Counted from the first letter of the stretch, positions 27,537-36,354 are shown. The stretch is 64,000 nt of DNA from Arthrobacter echini (GCF_004803505.1 NZ_SSWH01000005.1:174544-238543), one strand, 5' to 3'. The notes: generated from the letters alone by a model not told the origin. Translations and numbers: made by a program.

Positions 27537-27555
27537 TATACCCCCATGGGGTATA
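27537..27555. promoter_or_regulatory. CsoR-like palindrome (copper operator candidate)
   Basis: Perfect 8-base arms TATACCCC (27537-27544) and GGGGTATA (27548-27555) around CAT. Known CsoR operators contain a TACCCC...GGGGTA-like core. The site lies 39 bases upstream of the DUF6153 start, where bound repressor would block its promoter. No csoR or copA gene is in the window, so the regulator would act from elsewhere. Confidence 0.65.
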
Positions 27556-27670
27556 GGGCAACGTGGCGTCAGGGGCCGATATCAGCTAAGAGCCGATTGC
27601 GGCCACCACGCTGCGGCAACGGTGATCTACTGGAGAGTCACGCAGAAGCCTTCAGAGAGGAGCACCACCG

Positions 27671-28246
27671 TTGACTGATGCATCGGACATACCCTCCGTC
27701 ACCGCGAGCCTCCGCCTCATCCAGGACGAACTCGCCGGAGCAGCGGACGGTCTGCAGGAGGACCAGCTCGCAGCTCTCGTCTCCGAGATCCAGCAGGCGA
27801 AACGGGTCTTCGTCACCGGCGGCGGGAGAAGCGGCCTCGCGCTGCGTATGTACGCCATGCGCCTCATGCACCTCGGCCTGACCGTCCACGTGGTGGGTGA
27901 GACGACGACGCCGGCCATCGGCTCGGGTGATCTCCTGATCGTCGCGTCCGGTTCGGGCACCACGGCTGGAGCGGTTGCAGCAGCGCAGACCTCGGTCTCC
28001 GAGGGCGCCCGCGTCGCGGCCCTGACCACCGACGGCGACTCGAAGCTCGCAGGCATCGCCCACGTCGTCGTCGTGATCCCCGCGGCACAGAAGACCGACC
28101 ACAGCGGCGCCGCTTCCCGCCAGTACTCGGGCAGCCTCTTCGAGCAGGCGCTCCTGCTGGTGCTCGACGCCGTCTTCCACACCCTCTGGCAGGCCGAGGG
28201 CACACCCGCCGAGGACCTCTGGCCCCGGCACGCGAACCTCGAGTAG
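27671..28246 (+). CDS. hxlB: 6-phospho-3-hexuloisomerase
   Basis: A 191-residue SIS-domain protein with FVTGGGRSGLALRMYAMRLM, then VIGSGDLLIVASGSGTT-like text (IGSGDLLIVASGSGTTAGAV) and QKTDHSGAASRQYSGSLFEQ near the C-terminus, the pattern of PHI. It isomerises D-arabino-3-hexulose-6-phosphate to fructose-6-phosphate in the ribulose monophosphate pathway. I take the TTG at 27671 as start, since GAGAGGAG lies nine bases before it. The synthase partner follows after 40 bases, so the two act in sequence on fixed formaldehyde. Confidence 0.92.
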   Translation: MTDASDIPSVTASLRLIQDELAGAADGLQEDQLAALVSEIQQAKRVFVTGGGRSGLALRMYAMRLMHLGLTVHVVGETTTPAIGSGDLLIVASGSGTTAGAVAAAQTSVSEGARVAALTTDGDSKLAGIAHVVVVIPAAQKTDHSGAASRQYSGSLFEQALLLVLDAVFHTLWQAEGTPAEDLWPRHANLE

Positions 28247-28286
28247 CGCCGCCGTCATCTCCATCCCCAGCAAGCAAAGGACACCA

Positions 28287-28910
28287 ATGAAACTGCAACT
28301 CGCCATGGACGTACTGACCCTCGAGGACGCCCTCGAACTCTCCGGGAAGGTGGCCGAGTACGTCGACATCATCGAACTCGGCACCCCGCTGGTGAAGAAC
28401 GCCGGTCTCGCGGCCGTCACCGCGATCAAGGCCGCGCACCCCGACAAGATCGTCTTTGCCGACCTGAAGACCATGGACACCGGCGAGCTCGAGGCCGGTG
28501 CAGCTTTCGAGGCCGGCGCCGATCTCATGACGGTGCTCGGCGTGGCCGATGACTCCACCATCGCCGGTGCCATCAAGGCCGGCAAGGACTACGGCCGCGG
28601 CGTCGTCGTCGATCTCATCGGTGTCGGCGACAAGGCAGCCCGCGCCAAGGAGGTCACCGAGCTCGGTGCCGAGTTCGTCGAGTTCCACGCGGGCCTCGAC
28701 GAGCAGGCCCAGGACGGCTATGACCTCAATACCCTGCTGACCGCGGGCAAGGAGTCCGGCGTCCCGTTCTCCGTCGCCGGTGGCGTGGAGCTCGACACCA
28801 TCAAGGACGTGCAGTCCGCCGGTGCCACCGTCGCCGTCGTCGGCAGCGGAATCTACAGCCACGACGATCCCGCGAAGGCCGCGCGCGAACTGCGTGAAGC
28901 CATCAGCTGA
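28287..28910 (+). CDS. hxlA: 3-hexulose-6-phosphate synthase
   Basis: A 207-residue TIM-barrel of the OMP-decarboxylase superfamily. The catalytic stretch is FADLKTMDTGELEAGAAFEA (Asp-Lys-x-x-Asp-like DLKTMD), preceded by DIIELGTPL and followed by VVDLIGVG; SVAGGVELDT and VVGSGIYSHDD bind phosphate. It condenses formaldehyde with ribulose-5-phosphate. Start ATG with AAAGGA. In a heterotroph this pair mainly detoxifies formaldehyde, for example from demethylation reactions. Confidence 0.94.
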   Translation: MKLQLAMDVLTLEDALELSGKVAEYVDIIELGTPLVKNAGLAAVTAIKAAHPDKIVFADLKTMDTGELEAGAAFEAGADLMTVLGVADDSTIAGAIKAGKDYGRGVVVDLIGVGDKAARAKEVTELGAEFVEFHAGLDEQAQDGYDLNTLLTAGKESGVPFSVAGGVELDTIKDVQSAGATVAVVGSGIYSHDDPAKAARELREAIS

Positions 28911-28940
28911 TCCACCCGACTCCTGACAGGGTGTAGCGCA

Positions 28941-28976
28941 CAGAAAGGCCGGTCCCTCCAGGGGCCGGCCTTTCTG
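28941..28976. terminator. Bidirectional terminator between hxlA and the symporter gene
   Basis: A perfect 12-base stem, CAGAAAGGCCGG (28941-28952) with CCGGCCTTTCTG (28965-28976), and a 12-base loop. The arms carry TTTCT and its complement at the outer ends, and the structure sits between convergent stops at 28910 and 28991, so it can serve both strands. Confidence 0.85.
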
Positions 28977-28990
28977 CTGTATCGAACGGT

Positions 28991-30490
28991 CTACTGCACC
29001 GCGGTCCTGTGCCCTTTCTCCCGCGCGACGACGCCGTCGATGTCGACGAAGCCATCGATGGCATCGGCTGCCGGCGGCTTCGTGGCGAAGCTCAGACCGA
29101 CCATGACGACGACGTTCGCGATCAGCCCCAGGATGCCCGGGTTGATGTCGAACAGGGGCTCGGCCACGAACTGGTAGTAGTAGTTCACCAGTGCCCCCAC
29201 GAGCAGTCCGGCGATCACGCCGGGAGCCGTGGCCCGCCGCCAGTACAGGGCGCTGTACACGGCCGGGGCGAACTGCACGATCGACCCGTACGCGCCGAGC
29301 AGCAGGGCGATCAGCCCCTGTCCGCCGAAGACCGCGATGAGGTACGCGGCCCCACCGATCACGACGACGGCAGTCCGCATGGTCACGAGCGTGCGCTGCT
29401 CCGGCATGTTGGGCCTGATCTGGTGGACGACGCCGTTCGTGAACTCCATGGACGCGCTGTGCGTGATCGCGTCGGCGGACGACATGGCGGCCGCCAGTGC
29501 ACCGGCGCCCACCAGGCCGTAGAGCCAGCCGGGCATCTGCAGCACATTGGTGATCAGGTGGGGGAGGATCTCGTCGGGGACCACGTCCCCCGACTGCACT
29601 GCGCCGATGGCTGCGAAGCCGGCCAGCAGCAGCGGGATCAGGAACAGCGCGAACACCGGGTAGATGAGTACGGTGCGCTTGATGGTGACGGGCCGCGAGG
29701 AGTACGACTTCGAGAACAGGTGCGGCCACATCAGGATGCCGATGAGGGACACCAGGATGGTGGTGGTGTAGGCCGTGGCCGACATCGTCGATCCCTCGGA
29801 GCCGATCTCCAGGAACCCCGGCCGGTCGCGAGCGATGCTCGAGAACATGGCGCTGGTGCTGCCGTGGAGCTGGACGACCACGACGATCCCGATGACCCAG
29901 GAGATGAGCACCATCAGGATGGCCTGGAACACATCCGACCAGGCGGCGGCGCGCAGGCCGCCGGTGGCGACGTAAACCACCACGATGCCATAGGCGGCCA
30001 GTGCGCCCAGCCAGAACGGTACCCGGCCGTCGGTCATGATGTTGAAGATGTACGCCATGCCCTTCATCTGCGTCGCGAGGTACTGCACGAAGGCGAAGAG
30101 GGCGATGACGGCGATGAGCACGGGGATGGCCCTGTTGCGGAAGCGCGCGAAGAGGAACCCGGAGACGGTGTAGAGATCGAGGCGTTGGCCGATCTTCCGG
30201 ATCTTCGGCCCGATGATGTACCAGGGCAGGATGCCGAACGCGGTGTAGACGATGATGTAGTACGCCGGCGCGCCACGGTCGAAGGCCCAGCCCGGCGCGC
30301 CGAGGAACGAGAACGCGCTGAAGACCGCGCCGCCCATGAGGCAGGCGGTGACGAGAATGCCGAGCGTGCGGCCGGCGACGGCGAATTCACTGACGGATCC
30401 ACCGCGGCCCTTGCCCGCCCAGAGTCCGATGAGCAGTGCGATGGCCAGATAGGCCAGCATGATCGTGAGGGCCCATTGCCAGTCCTGCAT
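28991..30490 (-). CDS. Sodium:solute symporter (SSS family)
   Basis: A 499-residue membrane protein with about 13 helices. Family marks include FAVAGRTLGILVTACLMGG, GAPGWAFDRGAPAYYI, TGGLRAAAWSDVFQAILM and SADAITHSASMEF. It imports an organic solute with Na+ in the cytoplasmic membrane. Its ATG shares one base with the stop of the DUF3311 gene, the usual partner of such symporters. It is the last gene of a five-gene minus-strand operon with an aminotransferase and two hydrolases, so the substrate is probably an amide-, ureido- or amino-compound. Confidence 0.9.
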   Translation of the reverse strand: MQDWQWALTIMLAYLAIALLIGLWAGKGRGGSVSEFAVAGRTLGILVTACLMGGAVFSAFSFLGAPGWAFDRGAPAYYIIVYTAFGILPWYIIGPKIRKIGQRLDLYTVSGFLFARFRNRAIPVLIAVIALFAFVQYLATQMKGMAYIFNIMTDGRVPFWLGALAAYGIVVVYVATGGLRAAAWSDVFQAILMVLISWVIGIVVVVQLHGSTSAMFSSIARDRPGFLEIGSEGSTMSATAYTTTILVSLIGILMWPHLFSKSYSSRPVTIKRTVLIYPVFALFLIPLLLAGFAAIGAVQSGDVVPDEILPHLITNVLQMPGWLYGLVGAGALAAAMSSADAITHSASMEFTNGVVHQIRPNMPEQRTLVTMRTAVVVIGGAAYLIAVFGGQGLIALLLGAYGSIVQFAPAVYSALYWRRATAPGVIAGLLVGALVNYYYQFVAEPLFDINPGILGLIANVVVMVGLSFATKPPAADAIDGFVDIDGVVAREKGHRTAVQ

Positions 30491-30714
30491 CAGTGATCAC
30501 CCTCCTGCTGCTTGCGCTCCGGGTCCAGGAAATAGAGAACGATCACCGCGACGACCACGATGAGTACCCACAGGATCATCCAGAAGAAGCTGAACGGGAA
30601 ACCGAGAACGATCGGCGTCTCGCGGTTCGCAAAGCTATAGAGCGGGAAGATCAGCGGCAGGAACGCCGCCACGGACACGATCGTGAAGATCGCGGTGAAC
30701 GTTTGCTTTTTCAT
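30490..30714 (-). CDS. DUF3311-like small membrane protein
   Basis: A 74-residue protein with two membrane helices (TIVSVAAFLPLIFPLYSF and FFWMILWVLIVVVAVIVLYF) and a charged end DPERKQQEGDH. This matches the short subunit that precedes SSS symporters, where the gene pair is nearly always coupled. It overlaps the upstream hydrolase as ATGA and the symporter by one base. Role presumably in assembly or activity of the symporter. Confidence 0.8.
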   Translation of the reverse strand: MKKQTFTAIFTIVSVAAFLPLIFPLYSFANRETPIVLGFPFSFFWMILWVLIVVVAVIVLYFLDPERKQQEGDH

Positions 30715-31970
30715 CCTTCACCTACTTTCGCTGCTGTGCTGGTGGTCAGGGCGCCGTCGATGAGTTCGGTGGCTATCCCGGTGAGGGCGTGCAGGCCGGA
30801 GACCAGGTCCTCGTCACGGGTGAACTCTCGCTCGCAGTGGGAGACGCCGTCCACGGAGGGGACGAAGAGCATGACGGACGGGACGATGCTGTTCATCGCC
30901 ACCGAGTCGTGACCGGCCATGGTCTGGATGCGGCGGATCCCGAGTCCGAGCGTGGCGGCCACCTTCTCGGCGAGCTCCACACCGTTCTCCGGGAAGCGCT
31001 GGATGGGTCTGATGTCGAAGTCCCGCACGGTGATGCGCAGGTCCTGCTCCTCGGCCAGTGTGCTGAGCTGACGGATGAGTGTGGTTCGAGCACTTGCCAC
31101 GATGTCGGGGTCCCCCGAGCGCAGATCCGCCACGAGGTGCACCCTGCGGGCGACGACGATGGGGGAGTTCGGCTCCACGTTGAACCGTCCCACGGAGGAG
31201 ACCATCGCCTCCTCCTCGAAGTCCTGCGTGACCTCGTGGACCAGCTGGACCACTCGGGCCGCTCCGAGCAGGGCATCATGACGATCGGCCATGGCGGTGG
31301 CGCCGGTGTGGGACTGCTCGCCGAGCACCTCGATGTCGAGCTTCTGCGTGTACCAGCTCGAATCGACGGCGCCGAGCGTCAGGGACTCGCGCTCGAGCCG
31401 GCGTCCCTGCTCGATGTGCACCTCAGCGTAGCCGACGGCCTCGGGACGCTCGTCGGTGCCGCGGAAGCCGATCCCGTCCAGGGCGTCCCGGACGGAGACG
31501 CCGTCGAGATCCTGCACCGCCAGCATCTCCTCCTGGTCCATGAGCCCGGCATAGACGGAACTGCCCATGAGGGACGGCGGGAATCTGGCGCCCTCCTCGT
31601 TGAACCAGTTGACGACGGCGAGATTGTGCGTGGGGGGATCCGAGGCCGCGATCTGTTCGCTGATGGTCCGTGCGGCGTGCAGGGCTGCGACGACGCCGAA
31701 GGCGCCGTCGAAGCGCCCGGCCAGCGGCTGGCTGTCCAGGTGGGATCCGATGAGCACGAAGGGCGCTCCGGGTGTCCACTCCAGCAGCGCGAACATGTTG
31801 CCGATGCCGTCCACGCGGACGGGCCAGCCCTGCCGCGCTGCCCATTCGGCGAACCAAGTCCGGGTCCGGCCGTCCTCCGGCGTCGCGGCCTGGCGTTCCA
31901 CGCCGTTCCCGCTCGTGGCGCCGATGGTCGCGACCTCGTGGAAGTCGGTCAGGAAGGCTTCAGCGGACAC
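30711..31970 (-). CDS. M20-family Zn-dependent amidohydrolase (N-carbamoyl-L-amino acid hydrolase / ureidopropionase type)
   Basis: 419 residues from a GTG at 31970, chosen because AAGGAG lies seven bases upstream. The bimetal site is seen as GSHLDSQPLAGRFDGAFGV (His77, Asp88), FNEEGARFPPS (Glu125/Glu126) and, in the C-terminal lid, SHTGATAM, QTMAGHDS and CEREF. These are the marks of the allantoate/N-carbamoyl amino-acid/beta-ureidopropionate amidohydrolase branch. The reaction would release CO2 and ammonia from a carbamoyl amino acid. Position between an amidohydrolase and a transporter supports use of an imported nitrogen source. Confidence 0.88.
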   Translation of the reverse strand: MSAEAFLTDFHEVATIGATSGNGVERQAATPEDGRTRTWFAEWAARQGWPVRVDGIGNMFALLEWTPGAPFVLIGSHLDSQPLAGRFDGAFGVVAALHAARTISEQIAASDPPTHNLAVVNWFNEEGARFPPSLMGSSVYAGLMDQEEMLAVQDLDGVSVRDALDGIGFRGTDERPEAVGYAEVHIEQGRRLERESLTLGAVDSSWYTQKLDIEVLGEQSHTGATAMADRHDALLGAARVVQLVHEVTQDFEEEAMVSSVGRFNVEPNSPIVVARRVHLVADLRSGDPDIVASARTTLIRQLSTLAEEQDLRITVRDFDIRPIQRFPENGVELAEKVAATLGLGIRRIQTMAGHDSVAMNSIVPSVMLFVPSVDGVSHCEREFTRDEDLVSGLHALTGIATELIDGALTTSTAAKVGEG

Positions 31971-32019
31971 GGTGGGGCTCCTTCGGCTCAGGGATGTCGG
32001 CGGTCTGGTGGCAACAGGA

Positions 32020-33630
32020 TCATGGGGCAGACCAGACGCACTCGCCGCCCACCCAGGTGGAGCGGACAGTGGTCCGGTGGATGTCGGAGCTGTCGATGAC
32101 GGTGATGTCGCGGTCCAGCACCACGAAGTCCGCGAGCTGACCGGGAGTGAGGCGACCCTTGAGGTGGGCCTCGCCCGTAGCGGCCGCTGAGCCATGGGTG
32201 TAGACGCCGAGGGCATCGAGGACGTCCAGCTGCTGCCCGGGCCCGACGACGAGTCCGTCAGCGGATTCGCGGGTCACCATGCTCTGCAGGGCCAGGAGCG
32301 GGTCGATCGGCACGATCGGGTAGTCCGAGGAGCCGGCGACGGCGATCCCGGCGTCGAGCATGGACCTGTGCGCGCAGGTCAGCTGCGCCCGTTCCTCGCC
32401 GTAGTACTCGGTGATCTGGTGGCCGTAGAAGTGGATGAACGCCCCGAACGGGACGGGGGTGACCCCGGCACGCTTGATGCGGTCGATGATCCCGGCGTCC
32501 ACGATGCTGCAGTGCTCGATCCGGTGATTGATCCTGCCCGCTGCTGCGTCCGGCGGATCCGGCGTCAGGGACTCGATCGCGTCGAGCACCTTGCTGATCG
32601 CGAGATCACCGTTGGCGTGGACGGCGGCGCGCAGACCGGCGTCGTGCACCTTCCGGAGCTGCTGGGTGAACTGCTCGTCACCGAGGACCTGCAGGCCGTT
32701 GGGGGAGTCGCTCTCGCCGGGATAGGGCTGCCTGCAGAGGCAGGTGCCGCCGCCGAGTGCGCCGTCGAGCATCATCTTCACGCCGGCGAACTGGAGGCGT
32801 GTGTCCGCGGGGGAGATCGGCGGTGAGGCCGGATCGAAGTAGCTGTGCCAGAGCAGCATGTTCACGCGCGGGGTGAGCGTCCCGGCGTCGAGCGCCGCCC
32901 GGTACAGGCGCTCCTCCACAGGGGTGACGATCGCGTCGCAGTAGGAGGTGATGCCCACGGCGTGCAGTTCTGCGTTGACCTCGGCCAGCGCGGCGGTCTG
33001 GGCGGAGAGGTCGGTGGCGTCCACGAGGGTGCCCTTGCCGGTGCCGGGCAGCCACTGGTCCAGCCAGGCGCGCTCGAACATCCAGCCGTTGAGCCTGCCG
33101 TCCGGATCGGTCAGTAGTTCGCCGCCCGCAGGTGCGTCCGCAGCGGTACCGTAGCCCATCAGTTCCAGGGCGGCACTGTTGGCGACCGCTCGATGGAAGC
33201 TGTACTGGATGAGCAGGATCGGCCGGTCGCGGGAGATGGAGTCGAGGAAGGCGCGGTTGACGACGTCGGCCGTGAGGCGGCGGTCGTTGAGGGCGTGCCC
33301 GATCACCCACGCGCCGTCGGGCAGTGTGGATACCCGATCTGTGACGGCCCGGCGCAGATCGTCGGCATCGTCGACGTCGGTGAGATCGAGCCGGGCCCGC
33401 GCCAGTGCGGCCTGGGACACGTGGCAGTGGGCGTCGTTGAAGCCCGGCACCACGAGGGCGCCGTGGAGGCGGATCTGCTCGGCGTCGGGGTGCTGCTGCT
33501 CCAGGAGTGCCAGGGTGCCGGTCGCGGTGATCCAGCCGTCCCGGACGGCGAACGCCTCGGGCTCCGTGCCGTCGAGGGCGATGATCCGCTCGGCGGTGAA
33601 GATCCGCACAGGCCGCCCGGCGTCGGCCAC
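32020..33630 (-). CDS. YtcJ-like amidohydrolase (Amidohydro_3)
   Basis: 536 residues from a GTG at 33630, one base after the aminotransferase stop; an upstream in-frame ATG at 33690 would overlap that gene by 59 bases. The metal-binding HxH is in PGFNDAHCHVSQ near residue 70; LIQYSFHRAVANS, VHANGDLAI and NHRIEHCSIVD give further His ligands, and AGSSDYPIVPIDPLLAL holds the conserved Asp. YtcJ-type enzymes hydrolyse amides or formamides, cytoplasmic. It probably feeds the M20 hydrolase or the aminotransferase, but the substrate is unknown. Confidence 0.85.
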   Translation of the reverse strand: MADAGRPVRIFTAERIIALDGTEPEAFAVRDGWITATGTLALLEQQHPDAEQIRLHGALVVPGFNDAHCHVSQAALARARLDLTDVDDADDLRRAVTDRVSTLPDGAWVIGHALNDRRLTADVVNRAFLDSISRDRPILLIQYSFHRAVANSAALELMGYGTAADAPAGGELLTDPDGRLNGWMFERAWLDQWLPGTGKGTLVDATDLSAQTAALAEVNAELHAVGITSYCDAIVTPVEERLYRAALDAGTLTPRVNMLLWHSYFDPASPPISPADTRLQFAGVKMMLDGALGGGTCLCRQPYPGESDSPNGLQVLGDEQFTQQLRKVHDAGLRAAVHANGDLAISKVLDAIESLTPDPPDAAAGRINHRIEHCSIVDAGIIDRIKRAGVTPVPFGAFIHFYGHQITEYYGEERAQLTCAHRSMLDAGIAVAGSSDYPIVPIDPLLALQSMVTRESADGLVVGPGQQLDVLDALGVYTHGSAAATGEAHLKGRLTPGQLADFVVLDRDITVIDSSDIHRTTVRSTWVGGECVWSAP

Positions 33631-33631
33631 C

Positions 33632-35005
33632 CTACGCGCCCGTGTAGTACCGGTCGGCCACCTCGAGTGCGGCGTCGAGGGCCTCGACACCCTCGGCGAT
33701 CTCCTCCGGAGAGGTGTTGCAGGGCGGAACCACGTGGGTGCGGTTGAAGTGCGTGAACGGCCAGAGCCCGTGCTTCCTGCACTCGGCGGCGAACTCGGTC
33801 ATGGGCCGCGCGTCGTCGCCCGTCGCGTTGAAGGGTACGAGCGGTTCGCGGGTGTCGCGATCCCGCACGAGTTCCAGCGCCCAGAAGACGCCAAGACCTC
33901 TGACCTCTCCCACGCTCGGGTGGCGCTCGGCGAGCCCGCGCAGGGCCGGGCCGATGGTGTCCTGACCCAGCGTGCGGGCGTTCTCGACGATGCGCTCGTC
34001 GTGGAAGGCGGTGATGGAGGCGACGGCGGAGGCGCACGCGAGCGGGTGCCCGGAGTAGGTCAGGCCGCCGGGGAAGGGCCGGTCCCGGAAGTACTCGGCG
34101 ATGCTGTCGGAGATGATCACGCCGCCCAGGGGCACGTAGCCGGAGTTGACGCCCTTGGCGAAGGTGATCAGATCGGGGGTGACGTTCCACCGGTCGACGG
34201 CGAACCATTCACCGCAGCGGCCGAAGCCTGCCATGACCTCGTCGGCGATCATCACGATGCCGAACTCGTCGCACAGTGCCCGTACCCCGGCCAGGTAGTT
34301 CTCCGGCGGAACCAGGATGCCGTTGGTCCCGACCACGGGCTCGAGGATGATGGCCGCGACGGTGTGTGCACCCTCGACCATGATGGTGTCGCGCAGGTGG
34401 GCCAGTGCACGCTCGCATTCCTCCTCCTCGGTGGTGGCGAAGAAGGGCGAGCGGTACAGGTACGGGCCCCAGTAGTGCACGACGCCGGCCATCGCCGGTT
34501 CCGACGCCCAGCGGCGGGGATCCCCGGTCATCGTGATGGCTCCCGCCGTCGAGCCGTGGTAGCTGCGGTACGCTGCCATGACCTTGTGCCGCCCGGTCGA
34601 GAGCCGTGCCATGCGGGCGGCGTTCTCGGTGGCCTCGGCTCCGCCGTTGGTGAAGAACACGGAGTTCAGGTCTCCCGGGGCCACCTCGGCGATGAGGCGG
34701 GCGGCCTCGGAGCGGGCATCATTGGCGAAGGCGGGTGCGATGGTCACGAGCTTCCCGGCCTGCTCCTGGATCGCGGCGACGACGGCGGGGTGCTGGTGCC
34801 CCAGATTGAGATTGACGAGCTGGGAGGAGAAGTCGAGGTACCGGGTGCCGTCGTAGTCCCAGAAGTACGAGCCGTGGCCGCCGGCGACGGGTAGCGGATC
34901 GATGTGGCCCTGGGCGGACCAGGAGTGGAACACGTGCGTCCGGTCGAGGCGGCGGATCTCTGCTCCGGCGTCCGGATCGGCCGAGATGTCGGTTGTCGAT
35001 GTCAT
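33632..35005 (-). CDS. Class III PLP aminotransferase (omega-amino acid type)
   Basis: A 457-residue fold-type I aminotransferase. PLP is held by Lys284 (TFAKGVNSGY), Asp255 (IADEVMAGFGR) and the phosphate-binding TNGGAEATENA; YRSYHGSTAGAITMTGD supplies the aromatic stacking residue. The sequence is of the beta-alanine/GABA:pyruvate kind, removing a terminal amino group. It is the first gene of the nitrogen-compound operon, 143 bases from a divergent MocR-like gene with repeated TAGGGG boxes between them. A MocR/aminotransferase pair commonly controls amino-compound use. Confidence 0.9.
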   Translation of the reverse strand: MTSTTDISADPDAGAEIRRLDRTHVFHSWSAQGHIDPLPVAGGHGSYFWDYDGTRYLDFSSQLVNLNLGHQHPAVVAAIQEQAGKLVTIAPAFANDARSEAARLIAEVAPGDLNSVFFTNGGAEATENAARMARLSTGRHKVMAAYRSYHGSTAGAITMTGDPRRWASEPAMAGVVHYWGPYLYRSPFFATTEEEECERALAHLRDTIMVEGAHTVAAIILEPVVGTNGILVPPENYLAGVRALCDEFGIVMIADEVMAGFGRCGEWFAVDRWNVTPDLITFAKGVNSGYVPLGGVIISDSIAEYFRDRPFPGGLTYSGHPLACASAVASITAFHDERIVENARTLGQDTIGPALRGLAERHPSVGEVRGLGVFWALELVRDRDTREPLVPFNATGDDARPMTEFAAECRKHGLWPFTHFNRTHVVPPCNTSPEEIAEGVEALDAALEVADRYYTGA

Positions 35006-35070
35006 GGGATTCTCCTGTGGGTGGGGACCACGAACGGCTCTCGAACGGGGCCTGTTCCTGCCTCCGAGGA

Positions 35071-35101
35071 TAGGGGCGAACCCCTACCCCAACAATAGGG
35101 G
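35071..35101. promoter_or_regulatory. Triple TAGGGG box, operator between divergent aminotransferase genes
   Basis: TAGGGG (35071-35076), its complement CCCCTA (35081-35086) after four bases, and TAGGGG again (35096-35101) after nine. Mixed inverted and direct repeats of this kind are characteristic of MocR-family binding sites. The boxes lie 65 bases upstream of the aminotransferase start and 48 bases upstream of the MocR-like start. Confidence 0.6.
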
Positions 35102-35148
35102 ACCTGCGGCATTCGCCCACGAAGCTCAGTGCGGGCCGGGTACCTCGC

Positions 35149-36297
35149 ATGCTTCGGCAGCATCGCCGACGCCGCCGCGGCACCACGGTGGCCGAGCCTC
35201 ACACCGGTTCGGTGCGCTACCGGCGGGCCCTGGAGCATCCGGCGCTGTTCAGCCTCGATCTGTCCACCGGTGTGCCCGACCCGGCGCTCCTGCCGCACCT
35301 CGGCCGGGCACTGACGTCGGTCACGGGGGCGACGACGCCGGGTAGCTATCTCGACGAGCCGGTGGTGCCGGATCTGCTGGCCGTCCTCCGCGCGGACTGG
35401 CCCTATGCCGCGGAGGAGTTCAGCATCACCGACGGTGCCATGGATGCGGTGGATCTGGCCATCCAGTGCTTCTTTCGCTTCGGCGACCGGGTCATCGTGG
35501 AGCATGCGACCTTTCCGCTGCTGCTCGATCTGCTCGAAGCGGCCGGGGTGGAGGTGGTCGGCGTCCCGATGGACGGGGAGGGCATGCTGGTGGAGCCGCT
35601 GCGGGAGGCACTGGCCACGCCCGCCGTCGCCGTGATCCTCCAGCCCAGGGCACAGAACCCCACCGGGTTCTCGCTCACCCCGAGCCGCGGTCGTGCCCTG
35701 GGCGAGGTGCTGCGCGCGTCCGGCACCATGATCATCGAGGACGACGCCGCAGGCTCGGTCGCCTCGACGGCTCACGTAAGCCTCGGGGAGGTGGTCCCGG
35801 AGCAGACCCTCCACATCCGCAGCTTCTCCAAGTCCCACGGACCCGATCTGCGGCTCGCGGCGCTCAGCGGACCTCACGCCATGATCGGTGACATGAACGC
35901 GCGGCGTCAGCTCGGTCAGGGCTGGAGCAGCCGTCTGCTCCAGCACATCCTGCTGGCCCTGCTCACTGACGACGCCGCCGTGACGCGGGTTGCCGCAGCA
36001 CGGCAGGAGTATCAGCGGCGCCGCGACGCCGTCATCACGGCGCTCGCGGAGCACGACGTCGTCGTGGCGGGGAACGACGGCATCAACCTCTGGGTGCCGG
36101 TCCTCGACGAGTCGGCCGCGCTGGTCCGACTTGCCAGCCAGGGGATCGGCGTCACGCCGGGGAGGCCCTTCCAGGTGCTCCCGGAGAATGGCGGGTACAT
36201 CCGGGTCACGGTGGCCGCAGTCTCCTCGGGGGCGGAGGAACTTGCCGGGAACATCGCGGTGGCGGCCAAGGCCGGCCGATGGACGGGTGGGCGCTGA
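35149..36297 (+). CDS. MocR-like aminotransferase domain protein lacking the GntR winged helix
   Basis: A 382-residue class I/II aminotransferase-fold protein with the MocR-type PLP segment IRSFSKSHGPDLRLA (catalytic-type Lys) and LQPRAQNPTGFSLT. MocR regulators carry a winged helix of about 75 residues and a linker before this domain. Here only a short Arg-rich stretch (MLRQHRRRRRG) precedes it, and the 48 bases between the operator and the start leave no room for more. Either the DNA-binding half was lost or this is an enzyme. No clear ribosome site is seen at 35149 or at the GTG 35188. A decayed copy of its last 75 codons lies at 40525-40752. Confidence 0.75.
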   Translation: MLRQHRRRRRGTTVAEPHTGSVRYRRALEHPALFSLDLSTGVPDPALLPHLGRALTSVTGATTPGSYLDEPVVPDLLAVLRADWPYAAEEFSITDGAMDAVDLAIQCFFRFGDRVIVEHATFPLLLDLLEAAGVEVVGVPMDGEGMLVEPLREALATPAVAVILQPRAQNPTGFSLTPSRGRALGEVLRASGTMIIEDDAAGSVASTAHVSLGEVVPEQTLHIRSFSKSHGPDLRLAALSGPHAMIGDMNARRQLGQGWSSRLLQHILLALLTDDAAVTRVAAARQEYQRRRDAVITALAEHDVVVAGNDGINLWVPVLDESAALVRLASQGIGVTPGRPFQVLPENGGYIRVTVAAVSSGAEELAGNIAVAAKAGRWTGGR

Positions 36298-36310
36298 GCC
36301 TTGTCGGCCT

Positions 36311-36347
36311 CCTTACGCTTGTGTAAGGAATGTCTTATTACGTAAGA
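36311..36347. promoter_or_regulatory. Two inverted repeats upstream of vapB
   Basis: CCTTAC/GTAAGG (36311-36316 and 36323-36328) is followed by TCTTA/TAAGA (36333-36337 and 36343-36347), ending seven bases before the antitoxin ATG. Both share the TTA...TAA core and are likely the autoregulatory operator of the VapBC pair. Confidence 0.5.
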
Positions 36348-36354
36348 TCAGGTG

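Noticed and set aside
27864..29729. A 621-codon open frame on the minus strand
   Set aside because: It overlaps hxlB, hxlA and the terminator between convergent genes, and the symporter in a wrong frame. Shadow of real genes.
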